33,854 nt of DNA from an uncultured Oscillospiraceae bacterium (GTDB lineage Bacteria; Bacillota; Clostridia; Oscillospirales; Oscillospiraceae), in contig CALXDY010000043.1 of assembly GCA_944387225.1 (NCBI GenBank), forward strand, positions 1-33,854. The letters run 5' to 3'. Of the stretch, positions 1 through 8,233 are shown piece after piece. Each line of letters begins with the position of its first letter. Positions within the stretch are counted from its first letter, which is position 1. The notes beneath the pieces are model-generated. The model was not told the origin of the DNA and did not search any database. It was given only the letters and a program-made list of their open reading frames with translations. The translations under genes were made by a program, and so were the position numbers.

Positions 1-546
1 TGCGTGGACGCCACCCACCCCTATGCCCGGATTGTTTCCCAAAACATCCGTCTGGCCTGCGCCCGGACGGGCGTCCCCCTGCGGCGGCTGCTGAGACCGG
101 CGGGGGGAGCCTTCCGGGGCGTGGTGACCGACAGTGCCCAGGGGGCGGCGGCCTTTCTGAAAGGAAGGGAGGGGCCTGTCCTGCTGGCCATCGGGGCCAA
201 GGAGCTGGCCGCCTTCTCCCAGCTGCCGCCGGAGCGGCTGTACCCCCGGGTGCTGCCGGTGGTGGCAAGCCTGGAGGCCTGCCGGGCCATGGGCATTCCC
301 ACCCGGAATATTCTGGCTCTTCACGGCCCCTTCTCCCAGGCGCTGAACCGGGCGATTCTGGAGCAGTACCACATCCGCTGGTTCGTCACCAAGGACGGCG
401 GGGCGGAGGGTGGATTTCAGGAAAAGGTGGCGGCGGCGGAGGAAGCCGGGGCGGAACTGGTGGTGATCCGCCGCCCGGAGGAGCGGGGAAGCGGATTGAA
501 CCAGATTTTGAACTGGCTGACGGAGGAAAAGGAGGCGGCGGAATGA
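1..546 (+). CDS. cobK: Precorrin-6A reductase (CobK/CbiJ), 3' part only
   Basis: The reading frame is open from base 1, so the gene starts outside the window; about 181 C-terminal residues are visible. The family reduces precorrin-6A (or its cobalt form) with NADPH during corrin-ring synthesis in the cytoplasm. The visible part opens with VDATHPYA, a hallmark CobK/CbiJ segment, followed by the family's second half with a SQALNRAILEQYHIRWFVTKDGG stretch split here as SQALNRAILEQY and IRWFVTKDGG, typical of the tail of the protein. The stop codon overlaps the start of the CbiE-CbiT gene as ATGA, so the two are translationally coupled. Whether the enzyme works on the cobalt-free or cobalt-loaded ring cannot be read from this part; the anaerobic setting favours the cobalt form. 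Confidence 0.88.
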   Translation, partial: CVDATHPYARIVSQNIRLACARTGVPLRRLLRPAGGAFRGVVTDSAQGAAAFLKGREGPVLLAIGAKELAAFSQLPPERLYPRVLPVVASLEACRAMGIPTRNILALHGPFSQALNRAILEQYHIRWFVTKDGGAEGGFQEKVAAAEEAGAELVVIRRPEERGSGLNQILNWLTEEKEAAE

Positions 547-1760
547 AGGTGACGTTGGTGGGCATGGGGCCGGGGGCTTCCGGCTGGCTGACCGGGGAGG
601 CGCGGAACGCCCTGGAGGAGGCCGACTGCCTGGTAGGCTCCCGCCGGCTGATGGAGCAGTGCCCGGTGCCCGGAAAGGGGCACGGCCTGATTTCCACAAA
701 GTCGGCGGAGATTGTGGACTATCTGTCCGCCTGCGGCTGCCGCCGGCCTTGCGTGCTGTACAGCGGGGACACGGGGCTGCATTCCGGGGCCAGAACCCTG
801 ATCCCCATGCTGGAGGAGCGGGGCATTTCCTGGCGGGTGATTCCCGGCCTGTCCAGTATGCAGTATCTGGCCGCCCGGCTGGGGCGGGCCTGGCAGCAGT
901 GGCAGGTGGAGTCCGCCCACGGCCTGAACTGCGACCCGGTGGGGGCGGTGCTGGCCGCCCGGGGGAAGCCCGTGTTTTTCCTCACCGGCGGGGCCGGCGG
1001 CGTGGGTGCCCTGTGTGAAAAGCTGTCCCAGGCCGGTCTGGGTGACCTGGAGGGTACGGTGGGGGAAGAGCTGTCCTACCCGGAGGAGCGGATCTATCAC
1101 GGCCGTGCGTCGGAGCTGGCCGGGGCGGAGACTGCCCCCCTGGCTGTCCTGCTGACGGAGGGTCTGGACCCGGTTAGAAAGACTGTGACTCAGGGAATGG
1201 AGGACAGTGACTTCCTTCGGGACAAAACCCCCATGACCAAGCAGGAGGTGCGTGCCGCCGTCCTGGCCAAGCTGGCGCCCCGGGAAGGGGACGTGTGCTG
1301 GGATGTGGGGGCGGGCACCGGCTCGGTGGCGGTGGAGCTGGCCCTGGCCAATCCAAAGGGCAAGGTGTACGCCGTGGAGCGGGACCAGGACGCCTGCCAT
1401 CTGATCCGGGCCAACCGGGAGCGGTTCGGTGCCTGGAATCTGGAGCTGATCCAGGGCAGCGCCCCGGAGGCTCTGGAGGCCCTGCCCAGCCCTGACCGGG
1501 TGTTTGTGGGGGGCAGCGGGGGACAGTTGTCCACCATCCTGGCCCTGGCGGTGGAGAAAAACCCCGCCGTCCGCCTGTGCGTGACTGCCATCGCCCTGGA
1601 GACCCTGGGGGCTGCGGCGGCGGCTTTGACCGGGCTGGGAATTCAGGCCCAGGTGACCCAGATCACCGCGGCAAGGAGTCGTCCGGTGAGAGAGCTGAAC
1701 CTGATGACGGGACAAAATCCGGTGTGGATCATCACCGGGGAGAGGGAGGAAGGCAAGTGA
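543..1760 (+). CDS. cobL: CbiE-CbiT fusion, (cobalt-)precorrin-6B C5,15-methyltransferase (decarboxylating)
   Basis: A 405-residue two-domain enzyme that methylates C5 and C15 of the corrin ring and removes the C12 acetate carboxyl. The N-terminal CbiE half starts with VGMGPG (about residues 6-11) and contains YSGDTGLHSGA (73-83), as in tetrapyrrole SAM methyltransferases. The C-terminal CbiT half begins with RDKTPMTKQEVRA (226-238) and carries the SAM-binding loop DVGAGTG (254-260) and later FVGGSGG (321-327). The length matches fused CobL-type proteins; many Clostridia keep cbiE and cbiT separate. The start ATG overlaps the upstream reductase stop, and its own stop overlaps the GTG of cbiC, so the three genes form one coupled unit. 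I see no disruption. Confidence 0.95.
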   Translation: MKVTLVGMGPGASGWLTGEARNALEEADCLVGSRRLMEQCPVPGKGHGLISTKSAEIVDYLSACGCRRPCVLYSGDTGLHSGARTLIPMLEERGISWRVIPGLSSMQYLAARLGRAWQQWQVESAHGLNCDPVGAVLAARGKPVFFLTGGAGGVGALCEKLSQAGLGDLEGTVGEELSYPEERIYHGRASELAGAETAPLAVLLTEGLDPVRKTVTQGMEDSDFLRDKTPMTKQEVRAAVLAKLAPREGDVCWDVGAGTGSVAVELALANPKGKVYAVERDQDACHLIRANRERFGAWNLELIQGSAPEALEALPSPDRVFVGGSGGQLSTILALAVEKNPAVRLCVTAIALETLGAAAAALTGLGIQAQVTQITAARSRPVRELNLMTGQNPVWIITGEREEGK

Positions 1761-2407
1761 CGGTGTATACCGCTCCGGGAGACATTGAACGGGAGAGCAT
1801 GCGGATCATCTCGGCGCAGCTGGAGGAGATGGGGATCACCCTGCCGCTGGAGTGCCGGGAGGTGGTGCTGCGGGCCATCCATACCACGGCGGACTTTGAC
1901 TACGCCAAAAATCTGGTCTTTACGCCGGGGGTGGCGGAGGCGGGGATTCAGGCCCTGAAACGGGGCGTCCCCATTGTCACCGACACCAACATGGCCCTGT
2001 CTGGAATCAACCGGGCGGCCTGCAGCCGGTTGGGGGTGGAGAGGTATTGCTACATGGCCGACCCCCAGGTAGCCCAACAGGCGGCGGAGACCGGCTCTAC
2101 CCGAGCGGTGGCCGCGGTGGATCGCTGGGCGGCGGAGCATCCCCAGGGGATTTTTGCCGTGGGCAACGCCCCCACCGCCCTGCTCCGCATGGCGGAGTTG
2201 ATCAAATCGGGGCGGCTCCGGCCCGCCCTGGTGATCGCCGTGCCGGTGGGCTTCGTCAACGTGGTGGAGAGCAAGGAGGAGATTCTGCACCTCTGCCGGG
2301 AGAAGAACATCCCCATTATCGCCGCCATGGGCCGCAAGGGTGGCTCCACCGTAGCGGCGGCCATCTGCAACGCGCTGCTGTACCAGGCCTCCCCAAGACA
2401 GATGTAA
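1757..2407 (+). CDS. cbiC: Precorrin-8X methylmutase / cobalt-precorrin-8 methylmutase
   Basis: A 216-residue CbiC/CobH protein that moves a methyl group from C11 to C12 to give (cobalt-)hydrogenobyrinate-type product. The GTG start at 1757 overlaps the stop of the CbiE-CbiT gene (GTGA) and follows GGGAGGAAGGCAA, a good ribosome binding site; a longer open frame upstream lies inside the preceding gene and is not needed. Family signatures are RAIHTTADFDY with the catalytic histidine near residue 42, VTDTNMALSGIN, GNAPTAL and PVGFVNVVESKE near the C terminus. It ends the visible corrin operon and is followed within a few bases by a strong terminator. Confidence 0.95.
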   Translation: MTVYTAPGDIERESMRIISAQLEEMGITLPLECREVVLRAIHTTADFDYAKNLVFTPGVAEAGIQALKRGVPIVTDTNMALSGINRAACSRLGVERYCYMADPQVAQQAAETGSTRAVAAVDRWAAEHPQGIFAVGNAPTALLRMAELIKSGRLRPALVIAVPVGFVNVVESKEEILHLCREKNIPIIAAMGRKGGSTVAAAICNALLYQASPRQM

Positions 2408-2448
2408 AAAATCCGTACCTGCCGTTTCTCTGGCGGGTACGGATTTTT
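2406..2448. terminator. Bidirectional rho-independent terminator between cbiC and the DUF4250 gene
   Basis: A long stem (AATCCGTACCTGCC against GGCGGGTACGGATT, one G-U pair) with an A-run on its left and a T-run on its right, so it can end transcripts from both convergent operons. It overlaps the cbiC stop codon and lies just before the stop of the minus-strand operon. Confidence 0.9.
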
Positions 2449-2450
2449 GA

Positions 2451-2624
2451 TTATACGAACTTGTTTTGTTGGGGCTGATAGCGGTAGTCAATGGCTTCCA
2501 GGGTTTGGATCAGCCAGGCGGCGTCCACATCTTCGGCGGAGCAGAACTCCTCCAGAGAGGGATATTCGTCCCGGAGCTTGGTGTTCACGTAGCTGAGCAG
2601 GATGACAGGGTCTTTCGGTACCAT
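2451..2624 (-). CDS. DUF4250 family small protein
   Basis: A 57-residue protein beginning MVPKDPVILLSYVNTKLRDE, continuing with YPSLEEFCSAEDVDAAWL and ending near IDYRYQPQQNKFV. This agrees with the DUF4250 pattern (start like M-[IV]-P-K-D-P-[VM]-x-LLS-[YF]-VN-x-KLRD, ending in a conserved IDYxY segment), a small Bacillota/Bacteroidota family of unknown function. The start ATG is preceded by AAAAGGAGG at good spacing, and the gene follows the amidohydrolase stop by 15 bases, so it is the last gene of the dnaD-dnaI operon. The predicted fold is a small helical protein without membrane segment. No function is assigned; the family call rests on recalled sequence similarity. Confidence 0.85.
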   Translation of the reverse strand: MVPKDPVILLSYVNTKLRDEYPSLEEFCSAEDVDAAWLIQTLEAIDYRYQPQQNKFV

Positions 2625-2639
2625 GGGCCGGCCTCCTTT

Positions 2640-3461
2640 TCAAAGTCCAAGATGGTAAATCCGGTTGGCGTTTTCAAAGAATACGGCTTCCCAGTGCTCC
2701 TGGGGGACGATATGCTGGATGTAGCGGATGTACTCGGCCAGATTGACGATGGGCCAGTCCGTGCCGTATATCACCCGGTCCCAGCAGCCCACGTAGGACA
2801 GCCAGGTCTGGAGCAGAGACACGTAGCCGCCCCGCTCCACCCAGTACCGCTCCAGATCTACCCGGCCCTCCAGCAGGCCGGACAGGTCGGTGCTTACATT
2901 CCGGTTTTTCTCCAGCACGGCGGCGGCCTCCTGGAGGAAGGGGTTGCCGAAGTGGCACATGACAAACTGGGTCTTCCGGTGGCTGGCGGCGGCCTCGTCC
3001 AAAGCCAGGGGATGGCTGTACTTCAGAAATGCCCTGGGATGGGCGGTGAGGCCCATGTGGACGGCCACCGGTTTGTCGTACCGCCGGGCCAGCTCGTAGA
3101 TGGGCTGGTAGATGGGGTCGGTGAGCCAGATCCGGTTATAGCCGGGGTAAAGCTTTACCCCGCAGCAGGTGTCCCGGCGCAGATGCTCCTCCACCTGGTC
3201 GGGGAGGTCGGTGGGAACGGTCTCTCCTCCCTCCAGCACCAGGCTGTCCAGTCCCACGCAGTAGTGGAACAGGTCGGGGGGGCAATTCTCCCCCTGCCTG
3301 GCCAGATCCCGGTTGCCCATGACCACGCCGTGAACCATATCCAGTTCCCGGTACACCTGACGCAGGTGGTCAACGGAATTTTCGTGCCCCACCCCCTGAG
3401 CCATGGCGTCGGTGCCGGGGGAGGAGGGAAACAGATGCAGATGGGCGTCGATGATTTTCAC
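2640..3461 (-). CDS. Amidohydrolase family protein (TIM-barrel metal hydrolase)
   Basis: A 273-residue amidohydrolase_2-type protein. The metal-binding pattern of the superfamily is present: HLH motif (His7, His9) right after strand one, Lys103 in GVKLYPGY, His135 in AVHMG, His170 in VMCHFGNP and Asp235 in IYGTDWP. These suggest an active cytosolic hydrolase or decarboxylase; the substrate cannot be told from sequence. The start is GTG, chosen because AGGAGG lies six bases upstream and translation from it gives the canonical KIIDAHLH opening. It sits 10 bases after the dnaI-like gene, in the same operon, with no obvious functional link to replication. Confidence 0.85.
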   Translation of the reverse strand: MKIIDAHLHLFPSSPGTDAMAQGVGHENSVDHLRQVYRELDMVHGVVMGNRDLARQGENCPPDLFHYCVGLDSLVLEGGETVPTDLPDQVEEHLRRDTCCGVKLYPGYNRIWLTDPIYQPIYELARRYDKPVAVHMGLTAHPRAFLKYSHPLALDEAAASHRKTQFVMCHFGNPFLQEAAAVLEKNRNVSTDLSGLLEGRVDLERYWVERGGYVSLLQTWLSYVGCWDRVIYGTDWPIVNLAEYIRYIQHIVPQEHWEAVFFENANRIYHLGL

Positions 3462-3471
3462 ACTGGGCCTC

Positions 3472-4476
3472 CTATACCTGCTTTTTCTTCAGCAGGCGGA
3501 TATCGTCTCCGAAGAAATGGAGCACATAATACTCCCCGCTGAGGCGGGAAGCGATCTGGGGGGTGTAGCGGCGGCTGGCCTCCTCCATGGTCAGGTTGGA
3601 GGAAATGACCGTGTGCTTGCCTCCCACCAGACGGGTGTTGATCAGCTCGTACAGGGCGGACTGGACAAACTGGGTGGTCATCTCGCTGCCTAGATCGTCC
3701 AGGATCAGCAGGTCGCAGTTGAGATAGCGGCGGGTCTCATCCAGAGCGCTCTGCACCCCCTGGCTGTCCCGCTGGAATTTCCGGGTCTCAAATTGGGCGA
3801 AGATGTTGGCCGCCGTGTCGTACACCACGGACACCCCCTGCTCCGACACGGTGCGGGCGATGCAGGCGGAGAGAAAGGTCTTGCCCAGGCCGGGTGCGCC
3901 GGACAGAAACAGATTGCGGATGTAAAAGCGGCCAAATTTCTGGGCGTAGTTCAGGCACACCTCGTAAACCAGGTCCATGTTGTCCCGGGGGGAGGTGCCC
4001 CGGCCGGGCCAGATGGCCTGGCTGTAGTAGTCCAGACGGAAGGTGTCGAAGGACTGTTCCCCTAGATCCAGCAGCTTGGACAACTCCTGGATCTGTTCTT
4101 CCGTGCACAGCTGCTGCAGGCACCGGCACATCTGGGCGCCCCGCCAGCCCGTGTCGCCGCACAGGGGGCAGGCTGGCTTGGGGTCCAGGGCGTCCTCCGG
4201 CAGGCCCATGGCCCCCAGAAGTACGGCCCGCTCCCGCTGGATATCCAGGTTCTGATCCCGGATGGCCCGGACGGCGTCTCCGGCGTTTTCTCCCCGGCGG
4301 AGGGAGGCGGCCACCAACTGGGCCATGGTGCCCTGAAGCCGTTTGTCCAGCTGGGCCAGGCGGGGTTCCTTGGCGTAGACCTGGCGGCGGAGCAGCTCCT
4401 GCTCATCCTCCCGGCGGCGTTTCTCCGCCTCCAGCCGGGCGGTGGCCCGGCGCAGTACATTGGGATCGTATGCCAT
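3472..4476 (-). CDS. DnaI/DnaC-like AAA+ helicase loader
   Basis: A 334-residue ATPase that most likely loads the replicative helicase DnaB/DnaC at origins or restart sites. It has a basic, coiled-coil-like N terminus, a cysteine cluster at Cys103, Cys106, Cys117 and Cys119 (CPLCGDTG...CRC) as in zinc-bearing loader N domains, then an AAA+ core: Walker A GAPGLGKT (193-200), Walker B LLILDDLG (256-263), sensor-1 SSNL (292-295) and the arginine-finger region ASRLSGEY (309-316). It starts four bases after the stop of the DnaD-like gene, with GGAGGAGTGA overlapping that stop as ribosome binding site. The pairing with a DnaD-domain gene is the usual Clostridia primosome arrangement. Confidence 0.92.
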   Translation of the reverse strand: MAYDPNVLRRATARLEAEKRRREDEQELLRRQVYAKEPRLAQLDKRLQGTMAQLVAASLRRGENAGDAVRAIRDQNLDIQRERAVLLGAMGLPEDALDPKPACPLCGDTGWRGAQMCRCLQQLCTEEQIQELSKLLDLGEQSFDTFRLDYYSQAIWPGRGTSPRDNMDLVYEVCLNYAQKFGRFYIRNLFLSGAPGLGKTFLSACIARTVSEQGVSVVYDTAANIFAQFETRKFQRDSQGVQSALDETRRYLNCDLLILDDLGSEMTTQFVQSALYELINTRLVGGKHTVISSNLTMEEASRRYTPQIASRLSGEYYVLHFFGDDIRLLKKKQV

Positions 4477-4480
4477 CGTG

Positions 4481-5431
4481 TCACTCCTCCATGCGCTTGA
4501 ACTGATCCATCAGGCGGCGCATCTGCTCCATGTCCTCCCGGGCCTGCTGCGCCTGCTGAGAGGACTGGGTTCCGGCAGTCTGGGCGGCCTGGACGGGACG
4601 GGCGTCCCGGTCTCCCGCCTGAATGGCCTCCAGGGTGTGAAGGCCCTTTTCGTGCCAGCGGCGGAGAATGCCGTTCATGTAGCTCCAGTCCATAGCCTGT
4701 TTCTTCATAATGGTCCGCTCATAGGCCACCCGGATGGCCTGATCGTCAAAGCCCATCTCATCCCAGGCGGCGATGTAATGCTTCTCCCGCTCCACCAGGG
4801 GCCGGGGCTGGATGTCCAGCAGGCGGAGCACCTGGTTCCCACGGCCCCGCAGCCGGATCAGGGACTGGAGGTGGGCTTCCGCCGCCTCTACGGTGTCAAT
4901 GCCCTTCCGGGCCCAGATAAAGCCTTCCTTCCGGATCTGGGAGAGGAAAGGGCGGCGGCCGGGGCCGTATTTCCGCTCCATTTCCTCAATGCACCAGTTG
5001 ACCAGCAGGAAGATGACCTCCGTAGGCAGGGCCAGGTGGTCGTACAGGGTGTAAAGGGTTCGCAGATCGTTGGCGGACAGCTTCTTGCCCAGTCGGCGTT
5101 CCACCTCATCGGCCAGGGCGGGGAAGGTGGAGGACGGATCGGCCAGGGCGGCGGTGATGTCCTCCAAAGCGTATTCAGGGGGCGGCGGCTCCGGCACGGG
5201 ATCTGCGGGAGTTTGGGACGCCAGCAGATTGGCGGGAGCCATGCCCAGGGATTTCAGCTGCTCCAGGGCGGAACGGATCCGCTCCTCCGGCCAGCGCAGG
5301 CCGTCCAGGCTGCCCCGGCGGAGAAGGTGGAGATAGAGCAGGGCGGCGTCGCCGCTGTCCAGGCGGAGCAGCCGGTCTGCCGCCTGATCCGGCATGGCGA
5401 TGATGCTGCCGGGAGAGAGAAGCTGGGCCAT
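4481..5431 (-). CDS. DnaD-domain replication initiation/restart protein
   Basis: A 316-residue protein with two DnaB_2/DnaD C-type helical domains (about residues 88-180 and 195-270). The second shows the diagnostic tail YMNGILRRWHEKGLHT (251-266), the YxxxIxxxW motif used for DNA binding in DnaD/DnaB. Residues 1-65 look like a degenerate winged-helix N domain; residues 70-88 and 272-300 are low-complexity linkers. The start at 5431 is chosen because it follows GAAAGGAGGGCGCGTC; an upstream in-frame extension is proline-rich and reads through the predicted promoter. It leads the operon with the loader gene and probably bridges origin DNA and helicase loader. Confidence 0.92.
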   Translation of the reverse strand: MAQLLSPGSIIAMPDQAADRLLRLDSGDAALLYLHLLRRGSLDGLRWPEERIRSALEQLKSLGMAPANLLASQTPADPVPEPPPPEYALEDITAALADPSSTFPALADEVERRLGKKLSANDLRTLYTLYDHLALPTEVIFLLVNWCIEEMERKYGPGRRPFLSQIRKEGFIWARKGIDTVEAAEAHLQSLIRLRGRGNQVLRLLDIQPRPLVEREKHYIAAWDEMGFDDQAIRVAYERTIMKKQAMDWSYMNGILRRWHEKGLHTLEAIQAGDRDARPVQAAQTAGTQSSQQAQQAREDMEQMRRLMDQFKRMEE

Positions 5432-5465
5432 GACGCGCCCTCCTTTCGTCGGTTTGTTCGCCTCC

Positions 5466-5494
5466 ATTTTACCGCAAAATCCGCCGGGAGTAAA
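5466..5494 (-). promoter_or_regulatory. Sigma-A type promoter for the dnaD-dnaI operon
   Basis: On the minus strand TTTACT (5494-5489) and TAAAAT (5471-5466) are separated by 17 bases, about 35 bases upstream of the DnaD-like start codon. Four of six positions match in the -35 box and five of six in the -10 box. Confidence 0.6.
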
Positions 5495-5586
5495 CAGGAA
5501 ATCCCTCGGGGGAAGCAAAGGGGGAGGGGGTGGGGCTTCCGTCGAAAAAAACCGGCGGGGAAGGGAAAAATTCATGGTAAATTTAT

Positions 5587-5615
5587 TTTTCAAATGGGAT
5601 AAGTTATGCTATAAT
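5587..5615 (+). promoter_or_regulatory. Extended -10 promoter upstream of zapA
   Basis: TGCTATAAT (5607-5615) is a perfect -10 with the TGn extension; TTTTCA (5587-5592) is a weak -35 with 17-base spacing. The start codon of zapA is about 80 bases downstream. Confidence 0.7.
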
Positions 5616-5696
5616 GACTCTGATTATAGTACCATGTGGGGCGTATGGGTGTTTCCCCGCCCCCTGAAAGATAGAAACGACGGGGAGGAATTGGGA

Positions 5697-6011
5697 ATGA
5701 AGCAGAAAATTACCGTGACCATCGCCGGACAGGAGTATACCCTGGTGGCGGAGGAATCCGAGGAGTATGTCACCCGCTGTGCCCAGCTGGTGGACAGCCA
5801 GCTGACCCAAGTGATGGAGGGCGCCCGTCTGGGCCGGTCGGACGCGGCGGTGCTGGCCGCCATGAATCTGGCCGACCAGTTCTACCGGGAGCAGGAAGCG
5901 GGGGAGAATCTCCGCCTGCAGATCAAGGAAGGACTGGATGAGAACGCCCGGCTGAAGATGGAGCTGTCCGAGGCCAAGCGGGAGATCTTCAAGCTCCAGA
6001 ACCAGAAGTGA
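5697..6011 (+). CDS. zapA: Cell division protein ZapA
   Basis: A 104-residue protein: MKQKITVTIAGQEYTLVAEE at the start is the ZapA globular head, followed by SEEYVTRCAQLVDSQL and a long C-terminal coiled coil from about residue 55 (ADQFYREQEAGENLRLQIKE and onward). ZapA binds and bundles FtsZ filaments at the division site. The ATG at 5697 follows GGGGAGGAATTGGGA; an upstream open frame would run through the promoter and is rejected. The stop is followed by a GC-rich hairpin and then the U32-family gene, an order often seen in Bacillota, where zapA lies near U32 peptidase genes. Confidence 0.92.
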   Translation: MKQKITVTIAGQEYTLVAEESEEYVTRCAQLVDSQLTQVMEGARLGRSDAAVLAAMNLADQFYREQEAGENLRLQIKEGLDENARLKMELSEAKREIFKLQNQK

Positions 6012-6021
6012 CCTGAATGGT

Positions 6022-6048
6022 GCCCCCTCTTCCACAGGGGGAGGGGGC
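6022..6048 (+). terminator. GC-rich hairpin after zapA, weak terminator
   Basis: GCCCCCTC and GAGGGGGC form an 8-bp perfect stem with an 11-base loop. Only a short T-run (CTTT) follows some bases later, so it may only attenuate or stabilise the transcript. Confidence 0.4.
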
Positions 6049-6104
6049 GCCTGCTTTGATCCGGGGGCATGCTCCGGGATCCTGATACAAGGGAGGATGA
6101 ATCC

Positions 6105-8189
6105 ATGCTGGAGCTCCTTGCTCCCGCCGGCTCCATGGAGTCGGTCTACGCCGCGGTTCAGAACGGCGCGGACGCCGTTTATCTGGGCTACGGTGATTTT
6201 AATGCCCGCCGCAACGCGAAGAACTTCACTCAGGAGGAGGTTGCGGCGGCGGTTTCTTACTGCCATCTTCGGGGGGCCAAGGTGCACCTGACCCTGAATA
6301 CCCTGCTCACCGACCGGGAGCTGCCCGCCGCGGCGGATCTGGCCGGGGAGATCAACGGGATGGGCGTGGACGCGGTGATCGTCCAGGATCTGGGCGTGGC
6401 CCGGATGCTGCGCCAGGTGGCGCCCGACCTGCACCTGCACGGTTCCACCCAGATGACGGTGCACAGCCTGGACGGCGTGAAAGAGTGCGCCGATCTGGGG
6501 ATGACCCGGGTGGTGCTGTCCCGGGAGCTGAGCCGGGACCAGATCGACTACATCTGTGCCCGCTCCCCCATTGAAATCGAGGTGTTCGGACACGGCGCCC
6601 TTTGCATGTGCTATTCCGGCCAGTGCTATCTCTCCTCCATCATCGGCGGACGCAGTGGCAACCGGGGCCTGTGCGCCCAGCCCTGCCGCCTGCAGTACGG
6701 ATGGGGAAACCGGGCGGATGAATATCCCCTGTCCCTGAAGGACGTCTCCCTGGTGGGCTACCTGGGGGAGCTGAGCCGGATGGGGGTGGCCTGCCTGAAG
6801 CTGGAGGGCCGGATGAAGCGGCCGGAGTATGTGGCCATCGTCACCGGCATCTATGCCAAGGCCAGGGACGAGGGGCGGGAACCCACCGCCCAGGAGCTGG
6901 CCCAGCTGGAGGCGGTTTTCTCCCGTCAGGGCTTTACCCAGGGATACTATCTGGACGAGAAGGGCAGTGCCATGTTCGGAACCCGGCAGGAGGAGCAGCC
7001 GCCCCTGGAGCTGTATGCCCAGGCCCGGAGCACCTATGAAAACGGGGAAAACCGTAAGCTGCCTGTGCGGATGTACGCCCGTATCCGGGGGGGCCAGCCC
7101 GCCCAGGTGGCGGTGGAGGACGCCCAGGGCCATGTGGCCCAGGCGGAGGGGCCGGTGCCCCAGGCGGCGGTCAATGTTCCCCTCACCCAGGAGAAGGTGG
7201 CCGGACAGCTGACCCGCACCGGCGGCACTCCCTATGTCTGCACCAAGATGACCGCCCAGGTGGAGGAAGGCCTGTCCCTCCCCCTGTCGGCGCTGAACGC
7301 CATGCGCCGCCAGGCCTTGGAGGAGCTGAACCGGCAGCGGACCCAGCTGCCGGAGCGCCGCCGGGGTGCGTTTCATCCCGGCGTCCGGTACGCCAACCCC
7401 AAGGGGGCACCGGAGCTTACGGTCTCCGTCCGCACGCCGGAGCAGATCACCCCGGAGCTGCTGCAGCGCAAGCCTGCCCTGATCTACCTGCCTGCGGAGG
7501 AGAGCGCCTCCTGCCCCCAGGCGGTGGAGCGGTGCCTCCAGGCTGGGGTGGAAGTGGCCGTCCTGATGCCTCGGATCTGCTGGGATCGGGAGCTTCCCGG
7601 CCTGGACAAGGCGCTGGACACCCTGAAAGGGCTGGGTGTGACTCAGGCCATGGCCGGCACCCTGGATGAGGTGCGCCGGGCCAGAGAGCGGGGCTTTGCC
7701 GTCCGGGGGGACTTCGGACTGGGGGTCTACAACAGCCAGACCTTGAAGGAGCTGAAACGGCTGGGCCTGGTATCCGCCACCGCGTCCTTTGAGCTGAAGC
7801 TGGCCCAGATCCGGGATCTGTCCAAGGCGATCCCCTTGGAGGCCATTGTTTACGGGCATCTGCCCGTCATGATTACGGAAAACTGCATCATCCATAACCA
7901 CACCGGGGCCCACAACTGCACCGGCCGGGAGCGGCTGGTGGACCGGAAGGGGGAGACCTTCCCGGTGGTGAAGGCCTTCGGCTGCCGCAACGAGATCCTC
8001 AACGGCAAGACCCTGTTCCTGGCGGACAAGGCCGGGGATTACCAGCGTCTGGGCCTATGGGCGGTGCGGCTGATGTTTACCACCGAATCCCCAGAGGAGT
8101 GCGTCCAGGTGCTGGACCGCTACCAGGGCAAGGGACGGTACAAGCCGGGTGAGATGACCCGGGGCCTGTATTACCGGGACGTGGAATGA
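6105..8189 (+). CDS. U32 family protein (peptidase/RlhA-like RNA hydroxylation factor)
   Basis: A 694-residue U32-family protein. It begins MLELLAPAGSMES, the typical start, and carries the iron-sulfur-type signature around GHGALCMCYSGQC and RGLCAQPCR (cysteines 167, 174, 190 and 194 fit the four-cysteine pattern of the family). The C-terminal half (about 400-690) resembles the DUF3656-type extension found in long members such as RlhA, which is needed for hydroxylation of a 23S rRNA cytidine; other U32 members act in tRNA hydroxylation or ubiquinone synthesis. True protease activity is doubtful for most of the family. The ATG at 6105 is preferred over one 36 bases upstream because AGGGAGGATGAATCC precedes it and the canonical N terminus starts there. 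Confidence 0.88.
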   Translation: MLELLAPAGSMESVYAAVQNGADAVYLGYGDFNARRNAKNFTQEEVAAAVSYCHLRGAKVHLTLNTLLTDRELPAAADLAGEINGMGVDAVIVQDLGVARMLRQVAPDLHLHGSTQMTVHSLDGVKECADLGMTRVVLSRELSRDQIDYICARSPIEIEVFGHGALCMCYSGQCYLSSIIGGRSGNRGLCAQPCRLQYGWGNRADEYPLSLKDVSLVGYLGELSRMGVACLKLEGRMKRPEYVAIVTGIYAKARDEGREPTAQELAQLEAVFSRQGFTQGYYLDEKGSAMFGTRQEEQPPLELYAQARSTYENGENRKLPVRMYARIRGGQPAQVAVEDAQGHVAQAEGPVPQAAVNVPLTQEKVAGQLTRTGGTPYVCTKMTAQVEEGLSLPLSALNAMRRQALEELNRQRTQLPERRRGAFHPGVRYANPKGAPELTVSVRTPEQITPELLQRKPALIYLPAEESASCPQAVERCLQAGVEVAVLMPRICWDRELPGLDKALDTLKGLGVTQAMAGTLDEVRRARERGFAVRGDFGLGVYNSQTLKELKRLGLVSATASFELKLAQIRDLSKAIPLEAIVYGHLPVMITENCIIHNHTGAHNCTGRERLVDRKGETFPVVKAFGCRNEILNGKTLFLADKAGDYQRLGLWAVRLMFTTESPEECVQVLDRYQGKGRYKPGEMTRGLYYRDVE

Positions 8190-8233
8190 TCCCACCGGAA
8201 TGATCGGCCAATACAACAAGTCAGGAGAATCCT

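Noticed and set aside
2466..3542. Long plus-strand frame opposite the amidohydrolase
   Set aside because: Antisense to a gene with clear catalytic motifs; glycine/valine/glutamine-rich composition typical of a shadow frame in GC-rich DNA.
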